From: JANRJY01 sp033763735
GTDB lineage: Bacteria > Bacteroidota > Bacteroidia > Cytophagales > UBA9547
Assembly: GCA_033763735.1 (NCBI GenBank)
Contig: JANRJY010000022.1
Coordinates: forward strand, 1 to 48,815
DNA: 48,815 nt
Direction of reading: 5' to 3'
Positions 26,481 through 35,275 of this stretch are shown piece by piece (the stretch's first letter is position 1; each line of letters begins with the position of its first letter). The notes under the pieces were generated by a model, which saw nothing but the letters and a program-made list of their open reading frames with translations, ran no database searches and was not told the origin of the DNA. A program made the translations under genes and the position numbers.

Positions 26481-27461
26481 TTATTTTAAATACCTCTCCA
26501 TCAGTCCCTCACAAGTCCACTTAATACTTTCATTTACGTCTAAATATTTGAAATTGAAGGCATTTACAAATTTTTCATTTGAGTAACGATAATGGCTGGA
26601 TGCGATTCGAATCGTTTCACGATTGATGTATCTTTTTGACAAATAAAATGGGGCAAGAATTTTGAGGATATAATAAAATGGAACAATTATTTTTTCTGTG
26701 ATTTTAAAGCGAGGTGGATTTTTACCAAATCCTTTTGATATCAAACTAAAGAAATCATAAAACAGAATTGTATTGGCATTCAAAATATATCTTTCATTTG
26801 TTTCTTTGCAATCCAAAGAAATGTGCACTGCTTTTGCAACATCTCGCACATCAACTACGTTGGTCGAACCCGTAGGATAAAACAACATGCCTTCATTGAT
26901 GTTTCTAAAAATTTTTGTGCTACCTTGATTCCAATTGCCGGGTCCTAATATAATTGAAGGACATAGAATTATTGCTGTTAATCCTTCATTGACACCTCTC
27001 CAAACTTCCAGTTCAGCCAAATATTTTGATTTGGCATACAACGAATTTGATTCATCTTCAACCCATTTGGTATTTTCATCTATCAATTTTGATTGAACGG
27101 TACGACCTATTGCTGCGATTGAACTTAAATATATCAATCTATGAATTTTTAGTTCCAGACATAAATTCACAATGTTTTTGGTGCCTTCTACGTTCACATC
27201 CAACATTTTTTGCTCACTTACATCGCCATATGCAATAATTGCAGCACAATGCACCACTTTTGTACAATCCTGAATGGCAATTTGTAACGAAGGAATATCA
27301 AGAATATCTCCTTCAATAATTTGAAGTTTGTCCAAAATATCATCAATAAGTTGCCTATTGCTATTTTTACGTAGTAATATTTTGAATGGGATATTCTGAT
27401 TCAGAAACATTCTGGCTACAAAACTTCCAACCAATCCATTTGCACCTGTCAATAAAACCAT
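26481..27461 (-). CDS. NAD-dependent epimerase/dehydratase (extended SDR)
   Basis: A 326-residue extended short-chain dehydrogenase. The N-terminal nucleotide-binding motif is TGANGLVGSF; then VVHCAAI, YLSSIAAIGR and YAKSKYLAE with the catalytic YxxxK. The ATG at 27461 is chosen over the TTG at 27470. A TACTTTTG box (27468-27475 on the minus strand) leaves a leader of only a few bases. It resembles dihydroflavonol-4-reductase-like or 3-beta-HSD-like SDRs of unknown substrate. It ends 1 bp from the convergent GH9 gene. Confidence 0.85.
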   Translation of the reverse strand: MVLLTGANGLVGSFVARMFLNQNIPFKILLRKNSNRQLIDDILDKLQIIEGDILDIPSLQIAIQDCTKVVHCAAIIAYGDVSEQKMLDVNVEGTKNIVNLCLELKIHRLIYLSSIAAIGRTVQSKLIDENTKWVEDESNSLYAKSKYLAELEVWRGVNEGLTAIILCPSIILGPGNWNQGSTKIFRNINEGMLFYPTGSTNVVDVRDVAKAVHISLDCKETNERYILNANTILFYDFFSLISKGFGKNPPRFKITEKIIVPFYYILKILAPFYLSKRYINRETIRIASSHYRYSNEKFVNAFNFKYLDVNESIKWTCEGLMERYLK

Positions 27462-27535
27462 AGATTTCAAAAGTAATTATTTAAAGCAGAAAACTTAAAA
27501 TAAATTAAACTAGCTATGTATTTTTGTTGCTCAAG

Positions 27536-29449
27536 ATGTTCGCAATAATCCTTTCGTTACTATTCAACAATATCTCCACAGATAGTATAGTTGCTATTGA
27601 CATTAACTACAATATTGTTTTTGTAGGTTCTGTAGCCGCAGGAGCCACTCGTCAATCTGTTTCCGATATTGTTTCATCAAAAAAATTGTCTTCCAAACCA
27701 CAAAAATATTTTCAAAAATCAGCAAATAACGATTGTTGGATTTGGGTTACATTAGACAACAAATCATTATCTGACACTTGTATTCAAGAATTCTACAGTA
27801 GTAATAGGACTGGTATATGGTTAAAAACCAATAATTTGTGGAAGAAAGTTGACAGTGAAGGTAAAGCTTTAAATTTTAATAAATACTTGGATTTTGATCA
27901 AAGTGAAAAAATTATTTTAGGCAGAAAAGCCGGTTTTTTGGAAATTAAAAATGTAAATATTCAAACTGAAAAATACTACAACTTTGAAAACGGAACTATA
28001 TCGGTTGAAGGCGAAATGATATTTCAATCGGGTTTTAAATACGGTTTGCTTGATTTAAAATCGGACAAAATAATCATTAACACTGAATATCAAACCATTA
28101 GCTATATTGATGATTCTTTATTTTTGGTTAAAAAACAAAATAAATTTGGTGTAATTAATAGACATAACAAAGTTATTGTTCCTTTAATTTACGACAGGAT
28201 TAGAGTAGATTCTAGTAAAAATATATTTGTTTCTTTATTGACTTACAGGCAAATACATGAAAATTTAGCAAATATTAGGGTTGAAGATGAAACTATGGGT
28301 TTATACAATCGCTATGGTAAATTAATAATCCCTATATTATATAGCGCTATAGAATTAACAAATGATAAATGGACTAAAGTTTGGAAATCGGACTGGGTAG
28401 GATTATTGGATAAATCCGGTAAAGAAGTTATTGAATGTAAATTTACAAAGCTTGGCAAGTTTAACTTTGGATTGTGCCCTGCCGGAAAAGGAGTGTATTC
28501 TGGTGTTATTGATACTACCGGCAAGTGGGTTGTTAATCCTAGTTATTCCGAAATAATTCAAGTTAATGATTCCGTTTGGATTTGTAAGAAATCTGAAAAT
28601 TCAGCAGTGTTTTTCTTTCCTAAATCCAGAAAGTTTGATGTTGTTTTGTATGAAGATCTAAAGCCTATAGGGTTAGGATTTATTCGGTTTACTGCCAATG
28701 AGAGTTTTGGATTACTAAATGCGAGGCTTAAGGTAGTTTTAAAACCTGAGTGGACTTCCATTAGAATACATGAACCTGAAAAAATAATTGTTGCAGCAAA
28801 AATTTTTTATTATTCTATATTTTATCTGAATGGCAACCTTAAAGTTTTTATGAATTACCCTTTTACCAAATTTGACAATTACCAAAATGGCATGGCTATG
28901 GTTATTCATCATGACAAATATGGATTTATTGATAAAGACGGAGCTTTACTAGTATCAACACAATACGATGGGGCCAGACATTTTAAAAATAACATGGCAG
29001 CTATTCAAATCGGAAATAAGTGGGGATTAATTAATAAAAATGAATCCATAATTATTTCTCCAAACTATGATACTTTATTGGATTTCAATGGATTTTGTTG
29101 CCCGGTGAAGAAAAATGGCAAATGGGGATTTGTGGACGGGCAGGGAAAAGAAGTGCTTAAACCCCAATACGATGATGTTTTAACAGCATTGAATGGCTAT
29201 TACTACGTACGATTGGGCTCTAAAATTGGATTAGTTAGCAACACTGGCATTGAAATAATCAACCCTGTGTATCGCGATTGTGAAATGCTAAATGATAAAG
29301 TAGTAAAAATTCGGCCTTACACCAAATATGGTTTAGTTGATTTGTATAACAAACCTTTATCAAAAATGGAATATGATCAGATTACTTATTCAAAAAAAGC
29401 AAACAAATATATTTTTATTAAAAACCCTGAATGGGTGGTAGTGAAGTGA
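27536..29449 (+). CDS. WG-repeat exported protein
   Basis: About 637 residues with at least eleven WG-type repeats, each about 45 residues, in the pattern K[WY]G[LF][IVL]D..GK.[VI][IVL].P.YD. Clear examples are KWGFVDGQGKEVLKPQYDDV, KYGFIDKDGALLVSTQYDGA, KWGLINKNESIIISPNYDTL and KFGVINRHNKVIVPLIYDRI. The ATG at 27536 begins a hydrophobic segment (FAIILSLLF) that probably acts as signal peptide; TTG at 27524 would add four residues. A TATTTTTG box ends 9 bp before this ATG. The repeats probably form a beta-propeller-like or solenoid surface; function unknown. Confidence 0.8.
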   Translation: MFAIILSLLFNNISTDSIVAIDINYNIVFVGSVAAGATRQSVSDIVSSKKLSSKPQKYFQKSANNDCWIWVTLDNKSLSDTCIQEFYSSNRTGIWLKTNNLWKKVDSEGKALNFNKYLDFDQSEKIILGRKAGFLEIKNVNIQTEKYYNFENGTISVEGEMIFQSGFKYGLLDLKSDKIIINTEYQTISYIDDSLFLVKKQNKFGVINRHNKVIVPLIYDRIRVDSSKNIFVSLLTYRQIHENLANIRVEDETMGLYNRYGKLIIPILYSAIELTNDKWTKVWKSDWVGLLDKSGKEVIECKFTKLGKFNFGLCPAGKGVYSGVIDTTGKWVVNPSYSEIIQVNDSVWICKKSENSAVFFFPKSRKFDVVLYEDLKPIGLGFIRFTANESFGLLNARLKVVLKPEWTSIRIHEPEKIIVAAKIFYYSIFYLNGNLKVFMNYPFTKFDNYQNGMAMVIHHDKYGFIDKDGALLVSTQYDGARHFKNNMAAIQIGNKWGLINKNESIIISPNYDTLLDFNGFCCPVKKNGKWGFVDGQGKEVLKPQYDDVLTALNGYYYVRLGSKIGLVSNTGIEIINPVYRDCEMLNDKVVKIRPYTKYGLVDLYNKPLSKMEYDQITYSKKANKYIFIKNPEWVVVK

Positions 29450-29452
29450 TAA

Positions 29453-29704
29453 TTAACCTTTCCGTTTAATTATTGAATATAATGCGATAAATGCCCAAAT
29501 AATATTTATTGCCATGCTTGGATATGATTTAAGATAAAATGTGTTAATTATCAAAAAAATACTTCCTGTAAGGTTAAGGTATATGTAAATATTATGGTTT
29601 GGAGAAACTTTTGATGTGCTAACTAATAAATATGCCAAAACTACCTCACCTGCACCTACCCATCCAACGGTATTTAACAAAAAATCAACCCAATCAAATG
29701 GCAT
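29453..29704 (-). CDS. Small membrane protein, CBU_0592-like
   Basis: An 83-residue protein with three hydrophobic helices: GWVGAGEVVLAYLLVS, NIYIYLNLTGSIFLIINTF and YPSMAINIIWAFIALYSI. This pattern fits the CBU_0592 family of small inner-membrane proteins. It overlaps the end of the sigma-factor gene by 11 bp, so translation is probably coupled. Function unknown; a link to the sigma factor's output is conceivable but not shown. Confidence 0.65.
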   Translation of the reverse strand: MPFDWVDFLLNTVGWVGAGEVVLAYLLVSTSKVSPNHNIYIYLNLTGSIFLIINTFYLKSYPSMAINIIWAFIALYSIIKRKG

Positions 29705-30305
29705 CTTTTTTATTCTTTACCATATCGTAAAGCAATTCTTTCGCCCTGTGCAATTGTGCTTTTACAGTACCTAAAGGAAAATCCAGATTTTGTGCGATTT
29801 CTTCATATGAAAGCTCCTGAAAGTATCGCATTCTGATAAGCACTTGGTACTTTGAAGGGAGTTTAGTGACAATAGTTTGAATTAATTCAATTTTTTCTTT
29901 TCGGATATTTTCATCTTCAGGATTTAATGACATGTCCTTAACGTCAATAGTCATTTCATCCCCTTCATTATCTTTATAAGGATTGTCAATGCTTGTTGTT
30001 TGAATTTTCTTTTTACGTATGTAATCAATGCAATTGTTAGTTGCTATCCGAAAAAGCCAGGTACTAAAGGTAAACTCCGGATTAAATTTGCTAAGTCCTC
30101 TGAATGCTTTTGCAAATGCTTCAATGGTCAAATCTTCTGCTTCATCAGCATTCCGAACCATTTTTAATACCAAATGAAATACAGACTTTCTGTATCTTTT
30201 CATTAATTCTGCATAAGCTTTCTGATCTTCAAATTTGATTGCCCTGTCAACCAAAAGAAAATCTTTCTTTGCCTTATCAGAAAATTCTTTTTCTTCTACT
30301 TCCAT
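29694..30305 (-). CDS. ECF-family RNA polymerase sigma factor
   Basis: A 203-residue sigma-70 family regulator. Region 2 has MKRYRKSVFHLVLKMVRNADEAEDLTIEAFAKAF followed by FSTWLFRIATNNCIDYIRKK (about 35-105). Region 4 has LPSKYQVLIRMRYFQELSYEEIA and LGTVKAQLHRAKELL (about 145-195). The spacer is unusually acidic (DNEGDEMTIDV). No anti-sigma factor is adjacent. Neighbours are a glycosyltransferase (overlap 10 bp upstream) and a small membrane protein (overlap 11 bp downstream). The overlaps make this a three-gene operon. Confidence 0.9.
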   Translation of the reverse strand: MEVEEKEFSDKAKKDFLLVDRAIKFEDQKAYAELMKRYRKSVFHLVLKMVRNADEAEDLTIEAFAKAFRGLSKFNPEFTFSTWLFRIATNNCIDYIRKKKIQTTSIDNPYKDNEGDEMTIDVKDMSLNPEDENIRKEKIELIQTIVTKLPSKYQVLIRMRYFQELSYEEIAQNLDFPLGTVKAQLHRAKELLYDMVKNKKDAI

Positions 30306-31429
30306 CGTATCCTTTTCGTTCTTAACGCATTAAATCCAGCCGCAATATAATAGAACAAATATAATATATCGAATGCAGGTATTGACCAATGACTCAATTT
30401 ATATCTCATTTTCTTAATTATGATTCCAAACGAAATCCAATTAATTAATAATCGTAAAATAATTACTCCATAAACCCAATATAAAGTATAATCAAAACAT
30501 ATCAAAATTATAGAGAAGAGATAAAATAAAATGTGTGAGATATTCAAACAGCCTAATAATAATTTAAACTTGGTTTTATACAATTTGCCAACAGCCATAT
30601 GTCTCGTTTTCTGACGATACCATTCTTTCCAACTTGTTTTGGGATAGGATATTGTCTGGGCGTCATAACTATATTCAATATGCGTGTTTTTTGAGTTGGC
30701 AACCATATTTATAAATAAGTCATCATCACCTCCGGTAACATCCATGAAAGGGTGAAATCCTTTGTTTTCAAAAAATAACCTTTTGTTATAAGCCATATTT
30801 CTTCCCACGCCCATATATGGAATTCCTTTAAGGGCAAACGAAAGATATTGTATAGCTGTATAAAACGATTCGTTCCGGATAAACCAATTAAGAAACCCTT
30901 TTTTCTCTTCGTATTGCGAAACACCCAAATTAATCTGCTTTTTCAATTGAAACCCGGTTTGCATTTGCATCAACCAGTTTTTGGTGGTAGGATAGCAATC
31001 GGCATCTGTAAACACTACATTATCATATGAAGCAGCTTTAATTCCTAAAGTGATTGCATATTTTTTGGGGTCCATTTTGGGTGGAGTGTCTTCAACCACA
31101 ATCACTTTAAGTTTGTCTTTGTATAAATCTTTAATTTCTTTCAGATAGTATTCTGTGTCATCATTTGATCTGTCATTAATAACTATAAGTTCAAACAAAC
31201 TATAATTTTGTGACATTATTAATGGAACCAATTTCTGTAAATTTTCAAATTCGTTTCTAGCACATACAATTACAGAAAGAGGAACTTGGTCGTGTGAATC
31301 AGATTTTTGTTGATGGCTTGCCAAGCCTGAAAAAAAATATATTGAAAAGAATAATTGCACAAGTGCAAAAAATACAAAAAAGAGCGCTATTAAATCTACA
31401 ATGAGCAAAGGAATCGGATAATGAAACAA
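30296..31429 (-). CDS. Family 2 membrane glycosyltransferase
   Basis: A 377-residue inner-membrane GT2 enzyme. An N-terminal helix (about 8-32) leads to the GT-A domain with VIVCARNEFENL, VINDRSNDDT and the sugar-nucleotide/metal motif TDADCYP. GGDDDLF is the likely base motif and RQKTRHM corresponds to the Q..R(W/H) region. Two or three C-terminal transmembrane helices follow. The start appears to be TTG, as no in-frame ATG occurs before a stop upstream. It resembles polysaccharide or glycolipid synthases; the product is unknown. First gene of the sigma-factor operon. Confidence 0.85.
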   Translation of the reverse strand: MFHYPIPLLIVDLIALFFVFFALVQLFFSIYFFSGLASHQQKSDSHDQVPLSVIVCARNEFENLQKLVPLIMSQNYSLFELIVINDRSNDDTEYYLKEIKDLYKDKLKVIVVEDTPPKMDPKKYAITLGIKAASYDNVVFTDADCYPTTKNWLMQMQTGFQLKKQINLGVSQYEEKKGFLNWFIRNESFYTAIQYLSFALKGIPYMGVGRNMAYNKRLFFENKGFHPFMDVTGGDDDLFINMVANSKNTHIEYSYDAQTISYPKTSWKEWYRQKTRHMAVGKLYKTKFKLLLGCLNISHILFYLFSIILICFDYTLYWVYGVIILRLLINWISFGIIIKKMRYKLSHWSIPAFDILYLFYYIAAGFNALRTKRIRWK

Positions 31430-31499
31430 ATATATGAATATTGATGAATAGACGATTAGTAGTTGAAAAATTTATAAGTTTGCATTAAAAATATTTAAT

Positions 31500-31973
31500 A
31501 TGTTACAAAGAATCCAAACCTTGTTTTTAGCACTTGTATGTGTATTTATGATTGTTTTTTTGGTTGTAAATATTTGGGAAAAGCAAAGTGCTGACGGAAT
31601 TCAAAAAGTTACACTAAGCGCTTTTCGAATGATTCAATCTGAAAATGGTAAATCGGTCAACGAAAAGTCGGTTTTTTGGCTTGCAGGGTTAGCTTTAGGC
31701 GCTTTTGGAATTTCGATTTATTCTATATTTCAATACAAAAAAAGATTAGTGCAAATGCAAATGGGTATGATCAATTCGTTATTAATATCTGCCATTTTAG
31801 GTTTAATCATTTATCATTCATTTGAGGGTGAAAAACTTATTGAAAATGCATCAAAAGGTTCATTTGGGATTGGATTTATAATTCCTGCAATTGCACTCGT
31901 TGCTAATATGTTGGCTGGCAAATTTATTAGAAATGATGAAGATAAAGTAAGAGCTGCCGATAGAATGAGGTAA
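31500..31973 (+). CDS. DUF4293 membrane protein
   Basis: A 157-residue protein beginning MLQRIQTLFLALV, typical of the Bacteroidota DUF4293 family. It has four hydrophobic helices (about 5-25, 54-76, 84-105, 118-140). An extracytoplasmic loop after the first helix contains WEKQSADGIQKVTLSAF. The function is unknown. A TAAGTTTG box (31475-31482) ends 17 bp before the ATG, and it is divergent from the GT2/sigma operon. It ends 31 bp before the YitT gene, so the two may be co-transcribed. Confidence 0.85.
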   Translation: MLQRIQTLFLALVCVFMIVFLVVNIWEKQSADGIQKVTLSAFRMIQSENGKSVNEKSVFWLAGLALGAFGISIYSIFQYKKRLVQMQMGMINSLLISAILGLIIYHSFEGEKLIENASKGSFGIGFIIPAIALVANMLAGKFIRNDEDKVRAADRMR

Positions 31974-32004
31974 ATTCGAAGTGTATCATTTATATTCAAT
32001 TTAA

Positions 32005-32889
32005 ATGCGTAATTTATTAACAACCTTATTTTCAATTTTTAAAAAGGAATTCAAAAATTTCGTTCTTATTGCAATAGGCATTTTTTCAGCTGCATTTGGT
32101 TTTAAGGGATTTTTATTGACCAATCATTTCATTGATGGTGGTGCCACCGGCATTTCGCTTTTGGTTTCGGCTTTAACTCCAATACCTTTATCTGTATTAA
32201 TAATTTGCATCAATATCCCTTTTATTATATTGGGTTATATGGTTATGGGCAGGCAGTTTGCCATTAAAACTTCACTTGCTATTATTGGATTGGCTTTGTG
32301 TCTTGCTTTTGTTAATTTCCCGGATGTTACTAAAGATAACTTACTTGTTGCCGTTTTTGGAGGATTCTTTTTAGGAGCAGGGATTGGATTTGCAGTAAGA
32401 GGAGGTGCAGTAATAGATGGCACTGAAGTGTTGGCCATTTATCTCAGTCGAAAATTGGGAACAACGATGGGTGACATCATTATTGTAATGAACGTAATCA
32501 TATTTTCGTTTGCCGCATTTCTTTTGAGTGTTGAAATAGCTCTTTATTCAATGATAACTTATTTGGCAGCTTCTAAATCTCTTGATTTTATAGTTGAAGG
32601 AATCGAAGAGTATATAGGGGTTTCAATTATATCAAGCCATCATGATGAAATCAGACAAATGATAATTAGCAAGATGGGTAGGGGCGTAACTATTTACAAC
32701 GGTAAAAGAGGATTTAACCTTGCTTCACCTGATGCTAATATTGACATCATATTTACAGTAATAACTCGCCTTGAATTGAACAAACTTACTTCAGAGTTGG
32801 ATGCTATCGATCCCAATGCATTCATTACTATGAGCAGCATTAAGGATATCAAAGGAGGGGTGGTTAAAAAGAGGGCTCTGAAACACTAA
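32005..32889 (+). CDS. YitT family membrane protein (DUF161/DUF2179)
   Basis: A 294-residue inner-membrane protein. Five or six transmembrane helices contain the family motif HFIDGGATGISLLVSALT and GGFFLGAGIGFAVRGGAVIDGTEVLA. A C-terminal DUF2179 cytoplasmic domain follows (about 205-290; SSHHDEIRQMII, GRGVTIYNGKRG, ITRLELNKL, DPNAFITMSS). The transported substrate, if any, is not established. It is convergent with the AraC gene, with stops 4 bp apart. Confidence 0.88.
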   Translation: MRNLLTTLFSIFKKEFKNFVLIAIGIFSAAFGFKGFLLTNHFIDGGATGISLLVSALTPIPLSVLIICINIPFIILGYMVMGRQFAIKTSLAIIGLALCLAFVNFPDVTKDNLLVAVFGGFFLGAGIGFAVRGGAVIDGTEVLAIYLSRKLGTTMGDIIIVMNVIIFSFAAFLLSVEIALYSMITYLAASKSLDFIVEGIEEYIGVSIISSHHDEIRQMIISKMGRGVTIYNGKRGFNLASPDANIDIIFTVITRLELNKLTSELDAIDPNAFITMSSIKDIKGGVVKKRALKH

Positions 32890-32893
32890 ATAC

Positions 32894-33760
32894 CTATTGA
32901 TTCTTAAACATGTACTTATAGCTGCTGGGGCTAACATTAGTCAAGTGTTTAAACTGTCTGTTAAAATTGGATAAATTATTGAAGCCACATTCAAAGGCAA
33001 TTTCAGCTATATTTTTTTCGGTTTCAATAAGTAAACGCTTAGCCTCTCCTAACCGAATTTCTTGAACAAATTCACTAAAAGTTTTGCGTGTACGATGTTT
33101 GAAATAACGAGAAAAACCTGTTTCTGACAAATGCACTTTTTCTGCAATATCAGCTACTTTAATTTCCTCTTTGAAATGCTTGAGAACATAATTAAAAATG
33201 ACATTAATTTTTTCAGCATCACTCGGATTGGTTCCAACCATATTATAATTGGAAATAAATTTGGTTTCTGAAGAATTAGAGAGCAATTCCAAAATCTCTA
33301 ATAAGGAAATAAGTCGCTTGGCAGGTGACTGTCTAATCATTTCCAATAACAGTTGGCTGACAACTTTTTTGGTATTTCCCTCCATATCGAGACCCCGTTT
33401 AGATTTCTCAAAGAGCTGCCTTACCAGTAACATTTCTGGAACTTCAAAAAAAGTATCTCCCAAAAAGTTCTCCAAGAAATGAATGACAATGTTGCGCGTT
33501 TTAAATGCTGGATTGTCTTGATAATAAGCATCCGTATTCCTATAATAATGTGGGACATTGGGACCAATAAAACTCAAATCACCTGCTTTGAAAGTGTCCA
33601 CTTTGTCGCCTACAAACCGTGTGCCTTCGCTTTCGAGCACCAACACAATTTCATACTCCGGATGGTAATGCCAGGGTGTTTCATTGTAAGGTCGCTGATA
33701 ATCGAGAAGTACAAACGATGATCCTTGATTGAGCGGTAGTTTTTGGAGCTGGGGACGCAC
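32894..33760 (-). CDS. AraC-family regulator with N-terminal cupin
   Basis: A 288-residue transcription factor. An N-terminal cupin ligand pocket (WHYHPEYEIVLVLESEG, FKAGDLSFIGPNVPHYY, about 28-75) is followed by the C-terminal AraC double HTH (VADIAEKVHLSETGFSRYFK, then IAEIAFECGFNNLSNFNRQFK). The start is GTG; a stop lies just upstream in frame. Such cupin AraC proteins usually sense sugars and activate catabolic genes. An operator-like sequence at 33854-33883 lies upstream of this gene and recurs before both dioxygenase copies and the second FN3 gene, so it is the best candidate for the local regulator. Confidence 0.88.
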   Translation of the reverse strand: MRPQLQKLPLNQGSSFVLLDYQRPYNETPWHYHPEYEIVLVLESEGTRFVGDKVDTFKAGDLSFIGPNVPHYYRNTDAYYQDNPAFKTRNIVIHFLENFLGDTFFEVPEMLLVRQLFEKSKRGLDMEGNTKKVVSQLLLEMIRQSPAKRLISLLEILELLSNSSETKFISNYNMVGTNPSDAEKINVIFNYVLKHFKEEIKVADIAEKVHLSETGFSRYFKHRTRKTFSEFVQEIRLGEAKRLLIETEKNIAEIAFECGFNNLSNFNRQFKHLTNVSPSSYKYMFKNQ

Positions 33761-33853
33761 TAATTCAATTTATAATTAATAATTTATAATGTAGAAAGAA
33801 AAAGAGGATGAGTACTTATTAATTCATTTTACTTCCGAATGTAATAAATAAAG

Positions 33854-33883
33854 GTTAGAATAGTATTGGCATTGGGCAATCAA
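33854..33883. promoter_or_regulatory. Operator-like motif, copy 1 (upstream of cupin-AraC)
   Basis: The core AATAGTATTGGCATTGGGCA matches the motif found at 38571, 39279 and 41088 with about four changes over 25 bases. It lies 94 bp upstream of the GTG, in inverted orientation relative to the gene, compatible with autoregulation. Confidence 0.55.
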
Positions 33884-33906
33884 TTTAACAACTCCTTATC
33901 TTAAAA

Positions 33907-35052
33907 TCACTTTCGGATTGATAATTGCTTATATTCTAATGGAGTATTGCCGGTAAATTTTTTAAAATTTGAATAAAAAACTGATTCAGAATTAAAACCA
34001 CATTGAAATCCAATATCAACTATGCTTTGATTATTTAATTTTTGATTTGAAAGTAATGTTTTTGCTTCTTCTATTCGCAAATAGTTTATATGATTTTTGA
34101 GGCTTTGGTTGTATTTGTGATTTACATAAAATTTCAGATGATGATTTTTCACTTCAAATATTTTAGCAATATCACTTTCTAATAAATTGGGGTTTAAATA
34201 TGCTTTCTTTTGTATTATTTGTTCTGAATACCGGGTTTCTATTTTTTTCATTAGGATAGCATCTAACGAGAAATATTTGTTTTTTACGGTGTTAATAAAT
34301 GGTGCAGTAGTTTGTATGATTGCCTCAGAGGGTGATAGGTGCTGTATTTCCATTTCCTTAAATTCTTGATCTGTGGTGCTTAAAACAGTTTGGATGGAGA
34401 ACAAAAATAAAATATCGAAAAACATAGGAACTGAACGAATTTCATGAACTAATTCACCAATAGGTAGAATGTTGAGCCGTGAAACATTCCATAGAACATT
34501 GATTAGTATGTCGATAAAAGAAATTATTACCAGATATGTTAATATTGAACGAATAACATTTGACTTATTTATAAGTGCTTTATCCAAGTTATTAATACAA
34601 TATTGTAAAGTTATTGTAGAAATTAAACATAATACTGCAGACCCACTAAGATGTAGATAGGATATTTCGTTGGACTTATTAACATGATGATAATCGTGAG
34701 AAATAAAGTATTGTAATACTCTAATGGTTAGAATAGCCAAATACATAAAATAAAGGCCTCCAAATATGATTCGGCCTTTAGTGTCTATGGTAGTAGTAGA
34801 TAACCTCAATATTGCATATAGAATTATTAACGGTGATAAAGCGTATATATTATCAAACAATAACAAACATCTATAATCGATAAACCAATTGAATGAATTG
34901 TAATACTTGGTAAAATACTTTATACTAATGGTAAAAAGTATGACTTGTAAAAAATATTTTTTTAAATTAATGTTTTTGTTGTTGTACCCAAATGCTAAAA
35001 AAATACTTTGTAGTATTATCCAACCTATGCCAATGTTTATATAAAATGCCAT
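33907..35052 (-). CDS. Membrane-bound AraC-type regulator
   Basis: A 381-residue protein with about seven hydrophobic helices in residues 1-230 and an AraC-type HTH domain at the C-terminus (LLESDIAKIFEVKNHHLKFYV; then IVDIGFQCGFNSESVFYSNFK near 345-366). The N-terminal half has no recognised ligand domain. This design suggests a one-component sensor that detects a signal in or across the membrane and binds DNA directly. A TAATTTTG box (35067-35074, minus strand) lies 14 bp upstream of the ATG. Its targets are unknown. Confidence 0.8.
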   Translation of the reverse strand: MAFYINIGIGWIILQSIFLAFGYNNKNINLKKYFLQVILFTISIKYFTKYYNSFNWFIDYRCLLLFDNIYALSPLIILYAILRLSTTTIDTKGRIIFGGLYFMYLAILTIRVLQYFISHDYHHVNKSNEISYLHLSGSAVLCLISTITLQYCINNLDKALINKSNVIRSILTYLVIISFIDILINVLWNVSRLNILPIGELVHEIRSVPMFFDILFLFSIQTVLSTTDQEFKEMEIQHLSPSEAIIQTTAPFINTVKNKYFSLDAILMKKIETRYSEQIIQKKAYLNPNLLESDIAKIFEVKNHHLKFYVNHKYNQSLKNHINYLRIEEAKTLLSNQKLNNQSIVDIGFQCGFNSESVFYSNFKKFTGNTPLEYKQLSIRK

Positions 35053-35275
35053 AATCTGTATTAATACAAAATTAATTTTAAAAGTAAGTTGTCCTTTGAT
35101 GATTATTTGAATTTGTTTTTAGAAAAGGCACCATTTTTATTTCAAAGTGTTTCAAAATGACGGATTGTAAATTACGGCATTTAACCCATTTGTTCTTCGG
35201 TTTTCAGAATTGATAGTTGCAGGAATGCATTTATTTAAATATTTGCTCTTGTTCATTTTAAAAAACAATAAAATT

